A stretch of 64,000 bases of DNA, from the NCBI GenBank assembly GCA_023423795.1, contig JAFAEX010000098.1:1-64000 (forward strand), in the 5' to 3' direction. Shown in pieces: positions 1-8,496 of this stretch. The notes beneath the pieces are model-generated. The model was not told the origin of the DNA. It saw only the letters and a list, made by a program, of their open reading frames with translations, and did no database searches. Within the stretch, counting starts at the first letter, position 1; each line of letters begins with the position of its first letter. A program made the translations under genes and the position numbers. The stretch is from Chloroflexota bacterium (GTDB taxonomy: Bacteria; Chloroflexota; Chloroflexia; Thermomicrobiales; UBA6265).

Positions 1-80
1 TCCCGAGCCTGTCGAGGGATCTGGCCGCTCCTCGACTGTTTGCCTCGTGAACGAGATCCCTCGACAGGCTCGGGATGACG
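1..80. repeat. Dispersed hairpin repeat R, copy 1 (left edge cut)
   Basis: The arm TCCCGAGCCTGTCGAGGGAT starts at base 1 and its reverse complement lies at 56-75, followed by TGACG. The unpaired middle is about 35 bp. The left end is cut by the window, since other copies begin five bases earlier with CGTCA. This family recurs at 540, 29301, 32709, 36346, 43460 (half copy), 55541 (variant) and 63144. Confidence 0.85.
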
Positions 81-155
81 ACGGCGGCAGTCTCGAAGCA
101 GGCACGGTTCTCGCAATCGTCAACGCCGACCCGGAACCCGGCCTGGCTCGGCCGG

Positions 156-495
156 GTTTGTTCGGTGTTTATTCGGCGTTTATTCGTAATTTATTCGCGC
201 CGCTTTTCCCATTCCCAAGCGGAAATCGGGTTTCTTCGCCCGCCCTCCCACACCCTGTCCGCCACGAGGCGCGAACGGGGCGGCATGGGTTCGGGCCGGT
301 CCCCGGTGGCGCAAGCCGACGCCCGGAATACCCGAGGCTATCGTGACGCGCCCCGTCGAGCGGACGCTTTGCGCGCCGCCCTGTGCGGCAGGGGGGTGCG
401 AAAAAACTCCGATTCGCTGGATTTGGTGCGTACGTACGCAATATTGGCCGACCGAAGAAATTACGAATAAACACCGAATAAATGCCGAATAAACT
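156..495. repeat. Large dispersed element E, copy 1
   Basis: The left end holds four contiguous 11-bp direct units at 156-199 (core GTTTATTCGGY). The right end holds three units in the opposite orientation at 463-495 (core CCGAATAAA). A perfect 14-bp palindrome, TGCGTACGTACGCA, lies at 427-440, 22 bp before the right cluster. The interior shares the blocks GCGGAAATCGGGTTTCTTCG and CCTCCCACACCCTG with other copies. No coding frame is supported. Repeated binding units inverted at both ends resemble the ends of some transposons, but no terminal duplication could be confirmed. Confidence 0.8.
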
Positions 496-539
496 GGGGC
501 GGAAGGCATGCGTTTCGGACCTGCTTCCGTCACGATCGC

Positions 540-623
540 GAGCCCGCCGAGGGATTTTGTCGCGCCTCGACTTCTCGACTGCTCGACCCGGCTACGAGAT
601 CCCTCGACGGGCTCGGGATGACG
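540..623. repeat. Dispersed hairpin repeat R, copy 2
   Basis: A degenerate left arm (GAGCCCGCCGAGGGAT region) is paired with a well conserved right arm, ACGAGATCCCTCGACGGGCT followed by CGGGATGACG. The compensating C-to-G changes at the same place in both arms (GCCCG against CGGGC) indicate that pairing has been kept. It starts 45 bp beyond the end of the large element and lies 3' of the M1 peptidase gene. Confidence 0.75.
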
Positions 624-765
624 GGGTGGGTGACGCTAGCGGGGTCCAGGAACGCGCTCACAATGGGTGGCCAGGTCGGCCAGATGCCGCAGGTGGCCAC
701 GAGCGCGCGGCTCCGAGCGGTCTGCCTGACCGGCGGTGCCGCCCGCTGATTCATCGCGGGCTGCC

Positions 766-2304
766 CTAACGGGCCGTGGCGTCCCACGATGGCAATTCGA
801 ACCAGGTGTGCCAGGAGGGCTGGATGTCGCAGGCGCACGCTGCTTCGAAGGCCGCCCGGACCTCTAGGGGTTCCACGACAGCGAAGGCATGCGAGCGGGC
901 GAGGTTGGCGAGCGCGGCGAAGAAGGCGTCGTCGCCGATTTCGGCGCGGATGGCGGCGAAGCCGAGCGCGGCCTTGGGATACACGGCCGATGCGTAATCG
1001 GTGCGGCTGGCGAAGGCATCGGTCGGGGAATCGACGACGAGGTCGCCGGTGCGCGCGTAGGACCGTTCCCACCAGCCGAGGACTTCGTCGTCCCAGACGC
1101 TCGCGGCGATGGTCGGACCATACCGCGCTTCGAGGTAGAGGGCGACTCCGGCCCACTCGGAAATGCCTTCGTCGATGAACGCGTGCCGGTGGTTGTTGCT
1201 GCCGACGATGCCGTACCACCACTGGTGGGCGACTTCGTGGGCGACGACAGTCTCGGCATAGAGGGCGTCCGGTCCGAGGATCGAGCCGTAGACGCCGTTG
1301 CCGATCAGCACCAGGCCGGGAAACTCCATGCCCGCCGCGCCGGCGAGGTCCATCTGCACGAGGTCGAGTTCGCGGTACGGGTAGGGGCCGAAACGTTCGC
1401 CGAAGGCATCGAGGGACGCCGTTGCGGCCGCGAGGACGGCGGCGTTGGCGGTCTCGTTGCCCGGTTGCCCGTAGGCGGTGACGCGGACACCAGCCGTTTC
1501 GGTCGCTTCGGCGATCCAGCCGCCACCCGCGACCAAGGTCATGTCGCGGACAGGGCCGGCGGCGAACCGGCGTTCGATGGCGCCGCCGATCGGCGTGGAA
1601 TCAACCTCGATCCCGGTGGCCACGACCTCGAGTTCGCCCGGGGCGCGCAGGATCACGTCGTAGAAGGCGGCGGGGGAGAAGATCGGGTCGCCGTTCAGCG
1701 AGAGGGGATCGAGGCTCCAGCCGGCGGCGTCGCTGCCGGCGAGCATCGGGTACCAGTGCCCGAGGGCCATCGCGCGGGAAGTCGGCTTCACGGAGAAGAT
1801 GCCGAACCCTGCGGTGGAATCGACCGGTACGGTCGTGGTGAACCGCGCCGCTACGGTCATGCTCTCGCCGGGTGAGACCGGGGCGGGCAGCGGGAGTTCG
1901 AGGACCGTGCCGTCGAGCGAAGGGGAAGCGTCCACGGGGATGCCATCGACGGCGATGGCGGAGACGGCCATGCTTCCGTCGCCGTAGGCGGGCGCGTTGG
2001 GGTAGAGCCGAAGCGGCAGCGTCGTCGCCGGTTTCGGGCCAGGATTGCGCCAGTCGACGGCGATCGTGCCGTCGATCCGGGCCGGGGAAGTCCAGCCGGG
2101 GACGACAAGATCGGCGTCGATGGTGTAGCGAGGAAGATCGGCGCTGGCTTCGGCGACGGCGGGAAGGGCATCCGGCAGCACGTCGGCGTACGATGGCGCG
2201 GCGAGATCGGGCAACGATTCTCCGGAGACCGGGAGCGCGAGCGCGCCGAGGGCGACCGCGATGGCCGCGATGCAGGAGAGTACCGGCGTGAACGATGACG
2301 GCAT
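766..2304 (-). CDS. M1 family zinc metallopeptidase, secreted
   Basis: A 512-residue protein with an N-terminal hydrophobic signal-like segment at about residues 8-28. The M1 aminopeptidase zinc site is complete: HEVAHQWW with His356, Glu357 and His360, and the third ligand Glu379 exactly 18 residues on. A GMEFPG motif about 50 residues upstream matches the GxMEN-type substrate loop of the family. M1 enzymes remove N-terminal amino acids from peptides; an exported form would scavenge peptides outside the cell. The ATG at 2304 is chosen because GGGAGG precedes it and the signal sequence follows at once; the frame stays open upstream but looks like shadow. It is divergent from the JAMM gene. 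Confidence 0.85.
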   Translation of the reverse strand: MPSSFTPVLSCIAAIAVALGALALPVSGESLPDLAAPSYADVLPDALPAVAEASADLPRYTIDADLVVPGWTSPARIDGTIAVDWRNPGPKPATTLPLRLYPNAPAYGDGSMAVSAIAVDGIPVDASPSLDGTVLELPLPAPVSPGESMTVAARFTTTVPVDSTAGFGIFSVKPTSRAMALGHWYPMLAGSDAAGWSLDPLSLNGDPIFSPAAFYDVILRAPGELEVVATGIEVDSTPIGGAIERRFAAGPVRDMTLVAGGGWIAEATETAGVRVTAYGQPGNETANAAVLAAATASLDAFGERFGPYPYRELDLVQMDLAGAAGMEFPGLVLIGNGVYGSILGPDALYAETVVAHEVAHQWWYGIVGSNNHRHAFIDEGISEWAGVALYLEARYGPTIAASVWDDEVLGWWERSYARTGDLVVDSPTDAFASRTDYASAVYPKAALGFAAIRAEIGDDAFFAALANLARSHAFAVVEPLEVRAAFEAACACDIQPSWHTWFELPSWDATAR

Positions 2305-2376
2305 GTCGGCGGAGCCTCCCGGATGGCCGGCCCATGGCGCGCGGCGCTGCATTCCCCGTTTGCGCGGGCGTCGGCG

Positions 2377-2889
2377 ATGATCCGGCGTCCGCGCTTCCTC
2401 GTCGAGCATTCCGCCCGGCCGCTGGTACTGCCCCGCGAAATGCTCGACGAGATCCTCGCGCATCTGGGCGACGCGCTGCCGCTGGAAGGATGCGGGTTGC
2501 TCGCCGAGCGGCGGTCCGGCGACGACTGGATCGGCTGCCGGTTTTTCCCGGGCGAGAACGTCGATCGCTCGGCAACGCGCTTTACAATGGACCCGCGTGC
2601 GGTCGTCGATGCGCTGCGGCACATCGACGCGCACGAATGGCGGCTGGCGGCCGTGGTTCATTCGCACCCCCACGGGTCGCCGACGCCGTCGCCGACGGAT
2701 CTGCGCGAAGCGTACTACCCTGAGGCAGCGTTCCTGATCGTCGGGTTTGGGGAAGGAGCGCCCGAAGCCCGGGCATGGCGGCTGGGACGGGACGAGGGAA
2801 CCGTGGTGGAGGTGAGGGTGGTCACGATCGACGACCACGGCGGGCAACCGCCGGATGCGGGAACCGCAACGGAGCACGGCCGTGGCTGA
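2377..2889 (+). CDS. M67 family (JAMM/MPN+) metallopeptidase
   Basis: A 170-residue JAB1/MPN+ protein. The JAMM zinc motif is visible: Glu37 in EGCG, then His95-Ser-His97 and Asp108 (H-x-H-x10-D). Stand-alone bacterial JAMM proteases cleave after the Gly-Gly of ubiquitin-like sulfur carriers, such as mycobacterial Mec acting on CysO, or open similar isopeptide or thioester links. Its nearest likely substrate here is the MoaD half of the fused MoaD-MoaE protein encoded 12 kb away; this is inference. An upstream ATG at 2323 would add 18 residues. The stop overlaps the next start by 8 bp, so the two are probably co-translated. Confidence 0.82.
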   Translation: MIRRPRFLVEHSARPLVLPREMLDEILAHLGDALPLEGCGLLAERRSGDDWIGCRFFPGENVDRSATRFTMDPRAVVDALRHIDAHEWRLAAVVHSHPHGSPTPSPTDLREAYYPEAAFLIVGFGEGAPEARAWRLGRDEGTVVEVRVVTIDDHGGQPPDAGTATEHGRG

Positions 2890-3355
2890 CGGTGCGCCGA
2901 TGGCCGATGCGGACCTGTTGGCGGCCCTGCGGGCGCAGCCGGACGAGGCGTTGCGCGCCGTCCAGGGGCGGGCGCAGGACGACCTGCGGCGGCCGGCGAG
3001 CGACGGCGGGTGGGGCGCGATCGAACACCTGGCGCACCTGCACGACTGGGAGGAGGTCACCCTCTGGCGCGTGCAGGCCGTCATCGCGGAGGACAACCCG
3101 GAGTTGCCCGCTTACGACGACGACCTGTGGCCCATCGAGCGGGACTATTCGAACCGCAACGGCGAGCGCATGGTGGCCGAGTTCGCGCAGATGCGCGGCG
3201 AGATCATCGCGGCCGTTGAGGATTTGGCCGGCGAGGCGTGGGAGCGGACGGGCGTGCACGGCGTCGCCGGCGAGGTGACGCTCCGCTGGCTGCTGACCCG
3301 GCAGTTCGAGCACTCGGCGGACCATATCCGGCAGGTACGCGACCTTCTGGCCTAG
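2882..3355 (+). CDS. DinB family protein
   Basis: A 157-residue protein of the DinB four-helix-bundle superfamily, seen in the WGAIEHLAHLHDWEE stretch near the N-terminus and a C-terminal FEHSADHIRQVRDLL helix. The spaced histidines are the usual metal ligands of this fold. DinB-like proteins are metal-dependent thiol transferases or are uncharacterised; no substrate can be named. The GTG at 2882 is preferred because GGAG lies just upstream and it overlaps the JAMM stop by 8 bp; an ATG at 2900 is possible. Confidence 0.75.
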   Translation: MADGAPMADADLLAALRAQPDEALRAVQGRAQDDLRRPASDGGWGAIEHLAHLHDWEEVTLWRVQAVIAEDNPELPAYDDDLWPIERDYSNRNGERMVAEFAQMRGEIIAAVEDLAGEAWERTGVHGVAGEVTLRWLLTRQFEHSADHIRQVRDLLA

Positions 3356-3360
3356 CGGCG

Positions 3361-3389
3361 TTGTAGGCGGGCGCTATTCTTCGTATCCT
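3361..3389 (+). promoter_or_regulatory. Candidate sigma-70-type promoter
   Basis: TTGTAG and TATCCT are separated by exactly 17 bp, 38 bp upstream of the ATG at 3428. The same GTATCCT string lies 42 bp and 48 bp upstream of the starts at 5454 and 22353, which supports use as a -10 element, although those two lack a clear -35. Confidence 0.4.
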
Positions 3390-3427
3390 CCCGGCGGGAG
3401 TTCGGACGCCGGGGCGCGGGAGGCACC

Positions 3428-4015
3428 ATGGATCGCGGGATGGCAACGGGGCGGGCGGAACGGAAACCCGTGTCCCAACTGGACAACAACGGGGTCATCA
3501 TCCGCATGCTGTTCACCGTGAACCATCTGTCGCGGTGGCTTTCCCCGATCCACGAGGACGTACGGTTGCAGCGCGCCCCGAGCCGGAGCGAGCGCTCGCC
3601 CAAGGACATCCAGATCGCGATGCGCAACGAGGAGTTGCGCATCTTCCCGAAGATGCACGCGATCGCGGTGCAGGACCGCCCGGACCTCGACCGGCTGCCG
3701 CCGATCGTCGCGGATGAGGCCGCCCTGGCATTCGACCAGCAGGCCGCGGTGTTGGAGATCATGGCGGAGTTCCGGCGGCTGCGGCAGAGCACCACCTCGC
3801 TGCTGCGAACCCTGCCGGACGCCGCGTGGCAGCGCGACGGCATCAGCCGCGTCGAGCGCGATTGGACGATCCGCCAACTTGCCGAGCACCTCGTCGAGAC
3901 CGACGAGCGCCTGATGGCCGAGATGGACCGGGCGCTCGAGCGGAGCGGGGCCCGCGACAGCATCGCGAAGGTTTCCCGCGCGCGGATCGACGAACTGCAG
4001 CGCCTGGCGCCCTGA
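3428..4015 (+). CDS. DinB-like protein (maintenance-type)
   Basis: A 195-residue protein whose C-terminal half has the DinB pattern: a helix with LRRLRQ-like spacing, then WTIRQLAEHLVETDERLM. The N-terminal 90 residues are less typical and include a basic PSRSERSPKD stretch. GGGAGG six bases before the ATG fixes the start. It is not closely similar to the DinB protein just upstream, so this is probably not a recent duplication. Function is unknown. Confidence 0.65.
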   Translation: MDRGMATGRAERKPVSQLDNNGVIIRMLFTVNHLSRWLSPIHEDVRLQRAPSRSERSPKDIQIAMRNEELRIFPKMHAIAVQDRPDLDRLPPIVADEAALAFDQQAAVLEIMAEFRRLRQSTTSLLRTLPDAAWQRDGISRVERDWTIRQLAEHLVETDERLMAEMDRALERSGARDSIAKVSRARIDELQRLAP

Positions 4016-4044
4016 CGCCAGCCTCGCCGCGACCGGGAGAACGC

Positions 4045-4461
4045 ATGGACGGGGACACGACGACCGGCCAGCCGACGGCCGAGCGGCTCGGCCGCGAGTT
4101 TTTCGCCGCCATCGACGCCCGCGACCCGCACCGGCTGCGCAACACGCTGGCCAGCCACGCGACGTTCCGGGCGCTGCCGCACCGAGAGGCGATCCGCCCG
4201 GCGGACGAGATCGTGGCCTATTTCGGCACGGTCGTCTCGTCCTACCCGACGGCGCGCTGGGACGTGACCGACGTGATCGCGACGGACGACCGGGCGGCGG
4301 TGCAGTTCATCCTGCGCGAGTACGCAGCGCACCTCGGGCGCGAACTGATCTCCGAGCAACTGGCGATCGTGCGGGCGAGCGAGGGCAAGATCGTCAGCGT
4401 GGTCGGGTACTACGACACGGCGGAGTTCCGGACGCATTTCTGGGACGACGCGATGCCCTGA
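4045..4461 (+). CDS. SnoaL/NTF2-like domain protein
   Basis: A 138-residue protein with the NTF2-like fold pattern: an N-terminal FFAAIDARDPHRL helix, a central AYFGTVVSSYP segment and alternating beta strands ending in a GYYDTAEF strand. Such proteins act as small ketosteroid-isomerase-like enzymes or ligand-binding proteins. The start is 30 bp after the preceding stop and follows GGGAGA. The last 52 bp overlap tail-to-tail with the oppositely oriented LLM oxidoreductase gene. Confidence 0.7.
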   Translation: MDGDTTTGQPTAERLGREFFAAIDARDPHRLRNTLASHATFRALPHREAIRPADEIVAYFGTVVSSYPTARWDVTDVIATDDRAAVQFILREYAAHLGRELISEQLAIVRASEGKIVSVVGYYDTAEFRTHFWDDAMP

Positions 4462-5339
4462 CCGGCGCCATCGGGCAGCCCGATCGCGTCCGCGCAGGCG
4501 GCGAGCGCACCGATGTGCCCGGCGGCGGTCGCGATGCCGGCGCCCAAGAGGTCGATGCCGAGGTGGGTGATCCACGGCATCGCCCGCCAGTGGGCGACGG
4601 AGCGGTTCAACCCATCCAAACCTGCCGACGCGAGCGACGCGCGGCCCTCGATGCCGATTGCGTCGGGGTCGCGCCCGGCAGACAGGGCGAGCGACCGGAC
4701 GCGCCCGATGCGTTCGGCGAGCACGCCGTCGGGGTCGCCGTGGGGGAGCCAGCCGTCGCCGAGGGTGGCGGCGCGGCGTTCGGCGGCGGGAGAATCGCCG
4801 CCGATCCAGACCGGGATCGGGCGCTGCACTGGCAGCGGCACGATGCCGGCGTGGTCGATCCGGTCGAAGTGGCCCTCGAACGTGACAGCCAGCTCGCTCC
4901 AGAGGCGGCGAAGCAGACCGATCTGCTCGTCGCAGCGGGGGCCACGCGCGGCGAACGGCTGCCCGAGCGCGGCGTATTCGACCGCGTTCCAGCCGACGCC
5001 GACGCCGATGCGGGTCCGCCCACCGGTGAGATGATCGAGCGTGGCGGCCTGCTTCGCGACGAGCGCGGTCTGGCGCTGCGGCAGCACGAGCACCCCGGTG
5101 GCGATCTCGAGGCCGGGCGCGGCCGCCGCCATGAACGCGCCGAGCGTGAGCGGCTCGTGGAACGGGGTTTCGTGGGTCAGGCCGCGCCAGCCGGGGCGAT
5201 TGGCCGGGTCCGCCCCGAGTACGTGCTCGAACAAAAGGACGTGGGAAAAGCCGAGACCGTGCGCGGCCTGCGCCCAGTCGCGGATCGCGATCCGGTCGTT
5301 GCCGAACTCCCACTGGGGAAAGATCGCGCCGATCCTCAC
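4410..5339 (-). CDS. LLM class flavin-dependent oxidoreductase (F420-type)
   Basis: A 309-residue luciferase-like monooxygenase. The start IGAIFPQWEFG, the strand ATGVLVLPQR, the GGRTRIGVGVGWN block and the WIGGDSPAAERRAA block are characteristic of the F420-dependent branch related to mycobacterial TIGR03619-like proteins. It would use reduced F420 or FMN to act on an unknown organic substrate. The start is GTG at 5339, preceded by GGAGGG; longer open sequence upstream lacks family similarity. Its 3' end overlaps the NTF2-like gene by 52 bp and its start is divergent from the LutB-LutA gene, leaving about 115 bp for two promoters. Confidence 0.82.
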   Translation of the reverse strand: MRIGAIFPQWEFGNDRIAIRDWAQAAHGLGFSHVLLFEHVLGADPANRPGWRGLTHETPFHEPLTLGAFMAAAAPGLEIATGVLVLPQRQTALVAKQAATLDHLTGGRTRIGVGVGWNAVEYAALGQPFAARGPRCDEQIGLLRRLWSELAVTFEGHFDRIDHAGIVPLPVQRPIPVWIGGDSPAAERRAATLGDGWLPHGDPDGVLAERIGRVRSLALSAGRDPDAIGIEGRASLASAGLDGLNRSVAHWRAMPWITHLGIDLLGAGIATAAGHIGALAACADAIGLPDGAGQGIASSQKCVRNSAVS

Positions 5340-5453
5340 CGTGCCCTCCGCGCGTTCGTGCCGTGCCGGGTGCAGTATGGACCGGGCGAACCCGGCCAAA
5401 CCTCGTATCCTTGGGGGAGCGGCCCACGACCACGACGACGGAGAGCGGACCTG

Positions 5454-7709
5454 ATGGGCGACTCGGCAACCCTGGCGATGGAGCGCGAGCTGGCCGGCGC
5501 GGCCGAGGCCCGCCGCGGCGAGCACGGCCCGCACGACGACGGCGACGAGCACCGGCCGTTCGGGCAGCGCTACGAGGCCGCGCTAGACAACGAGCGCCTG
5601 TCGGGCAACCTGACGCGGTTCCAGCAGGCGTGGCGGCAGTCCCGCTCCGACATCATGGCCGAGGTCGCGTTCGAGGACCTGCGGGCCGGCCTGAAGGCGG
5701 CCAAGACGTCCGTCACCGACGACCTCGACCGCTACCTCGACCAGTTCCAGGAAGCGGCGGAGCGCGCCGGGGCAACCGTCCACCGCGCGGCCGACGCTGC
5801 CGAGGCGAACCGGATCGTGCGCGAGATCGCCGATCAGCGCGGGGTGACGCTGGTCGCCAAGTCGAAGTCGATGGTCACGGAAGAGACGGAACTGAACCAC
5901 GACTTCGCCGGGGTGGGCATCGAGGTGGTGGAGACCGACCTCGGCGAGTGGATCGTGCAGTTGCGGGCCGAGCGGCCGAGCCACATGGTGATGCCCGCTG
6001 TCCACCTGTCGCGGCTGGACGTCGGGGAGACGTTCACGGCGGCGCTCGGGCGCGAGGTGTCGAAGGAAGACATCGCCGAGCAGGTGCGGGTGGCCCGCGA
6101 CGAGATCCGCAAGACGTTCTTCGCCGCCGGCATGGGAATTACCGGGGCGAACGCGCTGGTGGCCGAGACCGGCACGGTAATGATGTGCACCAACGAGGGC
6201 AACGGGCGATTGTGTTCGTCGTTGCCGCCGGTGCACGTCGTCTTTGCCGGCATCGAGAAACTGGTGCCGACGTTCGACGACGCGATGACGCAACTGCGGC
6301 TGCTCGGCCGCTCTGGCACGGCGCAGCGGATCACGAGTTATTCGACCTTCATCACCGGGCCGACGCAGGGCCACGAGATGCACATCGTGCTGCTGGACAA
6401 CGGCCGGCGGGCGATGGCGGAAAAGCCGGAGTTCGTTGAGGCGCTGCACTGCATCCGCTGCGCCGCCTGCGCGAACGTCTGCCCGCCGTACCGGGAAGTG
6501 GGCGGGCACGTGTTCGGGCACATCTACACCGGCGCGATCGGGTTGGTCGTGACGCCGTTCCTGCACGGGATCGAGGCGGCGGCGGGGCCGCAGAGTCTGT
6601 GCCTGTCCTGCAATGCCTGCGAGACGGTCTGCCCGGTCGGGATTCCGCTGCCGCGCCAGATCCTCGACGTGCGGAAGATGGTGGTTGCCGCGAAGGGAAT
6701 GAAGCCGGTCAAGCGCGCCATCATGGGCACGCTGGCGCGACCGAAGATCGCGGATCTCGCGTTCCGGATCGGGTCGCGGGCGCAGGAGCCGGCGGCTCGC
6801 GGCGGACCGTACATCCGCATGCGGAATGCGCCGATCCTGCGGACGCAGACACGCTGGCGATCGATGCCGGCGCTGGCGCGGCAACCGCTGCGGGACCGGG
6901 TGCGGGTCGGCGTGATCGAGCGCGGGGAGCGGCCGATCGCGCCGAACGGGGCGAACGGGCTGACGATCGCGCTGTTCCCCGGCTGCATGACCGACCGACT
7001 CTACCCGGAGCAGGGGGAAGCGATTCGCTCTGTCCTGCGCGGGCTGGGCGCGAACGTGGTGCTGCCGGCGGGGTTGAACTGCTGCGGGCTACCGGCGAAC
7101 AACTCCGGCGACGACCGCCACGCCCGCTGGATGGCGGCGCAGACGATCAAGGCGCTGGAGCGCGCGCGGGCCGACTGGATCGTTTCCGGCAGCGCGTCCT
7201 GCGTGGCGACGCTCACGCAGGATTACGAGCACATCTTCCGCGACGATCCGCGCTGGCTGGAGCGCAGCCGCCGGATCGCGGCGAAGGTGATGGACTTCAC
7301 GTCGTTCCTGACCGTCGTCGCCCAACTTCCGGCCGGGACACTGGCCGGAGTGGAGCCGCAGGTGCTGGCGTACCACGATTCCTGCCAGGGGCTGAACGCG
7401 CTGGGGCTGCGCGAGGAACCGCGCCGCATCCTGCGCGACCTGCTGGGGCACGACGTTCGCGACCTGAAGGAAGCGACGCTGTGCTGCGGGTTCGGCGGCT
7501 CATTCTCATTCGAGTACCCGGCGGTGGCCGAGCGCCTGATGGACCGCAAACTGGCCGACGCCGACGGCACGGGCGCGCCGGTGCTGGTGACCGACAACCA
7601 GGGATGCATCATGCACCTGCGCGGCGGGGCCGATGCGTCGGGCCGGAAACTGCGGGTGCGACACATCGCCGAGATCGTCGCCGAGGCGATGGCGGCTAGC
7701 CGTGGATGA
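5454..7709 (+). CDS. Fused LutB-LutA lactate-utilisation iron-sulfur protein
   Basis: A 751-residue fusion of two proteins that are normally separate subunits of the LutABC L-lactate oxidation complex. Residues about 40-310 are the LUD domain of LutB. Two ferredoxin-like clusters follow, at Cys333/336/339/343 and Cys383/386/389/393. Residues about 505-745 are LutA-like with two CCG (cysteine-rich) domains, CCGLP at 543 and CCGFGG at 677. The family passes electrons from a two-electron organic acid donor through 4Fe-4S clusters; lactate or glycolate are the usual substrates. No LutC partner is seen nearby. Start ATG follows GGAGAG. The HAD gene overlaps its stop by 8 bp. Confidence 0.85.
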   Translation: MGDSATLAMERELAGAAEARRGEHGPHDDGDEHRPFGQRYEAALDNERLSGNLTRFQQAWRQSRSDIMAEVAFEDLRAGLKAAKTSVTDDLDRYLDQFQEAAERAGATVHRAADAAEANRIVREIADQRGVTLVAKSKSMVTEETELNHDFAGVGIEVVETDLGEWIVQLRAERPSHMVMPAVHLSRLDVGETFTAALGREVSKEDIAEQVRVARDEIRKTFFAAGMGITGANALVAETGTVMMCTNEGNGRLCSSLPPVHVVFAGIEKLVPTFDDAMTQLRLLGRSGTAQRITSYSTFITGPTQGHEMHIVLLDNGRRAMAEKPEFVEALHCIRCAACANVCPPYREVGGHVFGHIYTGAIGLVVTPFLHGIEAAAGPQSLCLSCNACETVCPVGIPLPRQILDVRKMVVAAKGMKPVKRAIMGTLARPKIADLAFRIGSRAQEPAARGGPYIRMRNAPILRTQTRWRSMPALARQPLRDRVRVGVIERGERPIAPNGANGLTIALFPGCMTDRLYPEQGEAIRSVLRGLGANVVLPAGLNCCGLPANNSGDDRHARWMAAQTIKALERARADWIVSGSASCVATLTQDYEHIFRDDPRWLERSRRIAAKVMDFTSFLTVVAQLPAGTLAGVEPQVLAYHDSCQGLNALGLREEPRRILRDLLGHDVRDLKEATLCCGFGGSFSFEYPAVAERLMDRKLADADGTGAPVLVTDNQGCIMHLRGGADASGRKLRVRHIAEIVAEAMAASRG

Positions 7710-8442
7710 CGACGGCGCGCCGGACCCGTGGTTGCCGCGGCTGGTGCTGTTCGACCTCGACGATACGCTGTGCGACTACGCCGCTTCGCGGATGGAGCGG
7801 TTGCGGATCGCGTTTTCCGGTCCGAATGCCGCCGCGCAGCCGCCGCGGGACCTGGTCGAGCGGATGATCGCCGATTCGGTCGAGACGCAAGCGCACGGGA
7901 TCGAGCATTTCCCGGACCTGTTCGCGCGGCACGGCGTCTCCGATCCGGCGGCCGCCGATTGGGCCGGACGGTGGTACCGGGACAATCCGTTCCACGGGTT
8001 GCGGATGTTCCCGGCCGTGGACGACATCGTCCAGTCGGTGCGCGCTTGGGGAGGCGAGCGCCCGACTCGGATCGGGATCGTCACCAACGGTCCCGCCGCG
8101 TTGCAGCGGGCGAAGATCGACCTGCTGGGCGTTGACGGGCTGGCCGATTTCGCGCTGGTGTCCGGTGAATTCGGCTCCTGGAAACCCGACCGCGCCATCT
8201 TCGAGGAAGCACTGCGGCTCGGCGGCGCCGACGCGGATGACGCGCTGATGGTCGGGGATTCGCTGGAACACGACATCGCCGGGGCGAACGATGCCGGCCT
8301 GCGGACGGTATGGGTGAACCGCGCGGGCCGGAAGCGCGCCGCCGGGACGCCGGACCCGAGCCACGAGATCAGCGACCTCGGGGACCTGCTTTGGCTGCCG
8401 CGCGAATGGGAACGCGCGGCGAACCCGAACTCCGGCCGCTGA
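7702..8442 (+). CDS. HAD-superfamily hydrolase (subfamily IA)
   Basis: A 246-residue HAD phosphatase. Motif I is LVLFDLDDTL with nucleophile Asp18 and acid/base Asp20; motif II is the TNG sequence; motif III is KPDRAIFEEAL; motif IV is MVGDSLEHDIAGA. The cap between motifs I and II is alpha-helical, as in class C1 enzymes acting on small phosphorylated metabolites such as phosphoglycolate. The GTG at 7702 overlaps the LutB-LutA stop by 8 bp. With glycolate or lactate oxidation next door, phosphoglycolate is a plausible substrate; that is inference. Confidence 0.82.
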   Translation: MDDDGAPDPWLPRLVLFDLDDTLCDYAASRMERLRIAFSGPNAAAQPPRDLVERMIADSVETQAHGIEHFPDLFARHGVSDPAAADWAGRWYRDNPFHGLRMFPAVDDIVQSVRAWGGERPTRIGIVTNGPAALQRAKIDLLGVDGLADFALVSGEFGSWKPDRAIFEEALRLGGADADDALMVGDSLEHDIAGANDAGLRTVWVNRAGRKRAAGTPDPSHEISDLGDLLWLPREWERAANPNSGR

Positions 8443-8496
8443 CGCGGGCGCGCGGTGTAGACTCGCCGGCGACGTTTCCGGTATCGGGGTGGGCGC

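Larger units (their letters stand above)
1..765. other. Non-coding repeat-bearing region
   Basis: No credible protein or RNA gene was found. The stretch is a composite of repeats: a hairpin repeat at 1-80, a larger element with 11-bp repeat clusters at 156-495, and a second hairpin repeat at 540-623. Open frames across it give Ser/Phe/Ile/Arg-rich peptides that only translate the 11-bp repeats and recur in the other two copies, so they are not counted as genes. About 140 bp of unremarkable sequence separates the last repeat from the stop of the M1 peptidase gene. Confidence 0.75.

Noticed and set aside
156..495. Small proteins with recurring FIRRLFG-like peptides, also at 43079 and 63314
   Set aside because: They are translations of the 11-bp repeat units in several frames and both strands; there are no ribosome sites or codon bias.
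4515..5453. Upstream extension of the LutB-LutA frame
   Set aside because: It is antisense to the LLM oxidoreductase, which has clear motifs and its own ribosome site.
7702..8442. HAD hydrolase as the missing trehalose-phosphate phosphatase
   Set aside because: Its cap and motifs are of the IA (phosphoglycolate-like) type, not OtsB, and it is coupled to LutB-LutA 19 kb from otsA.
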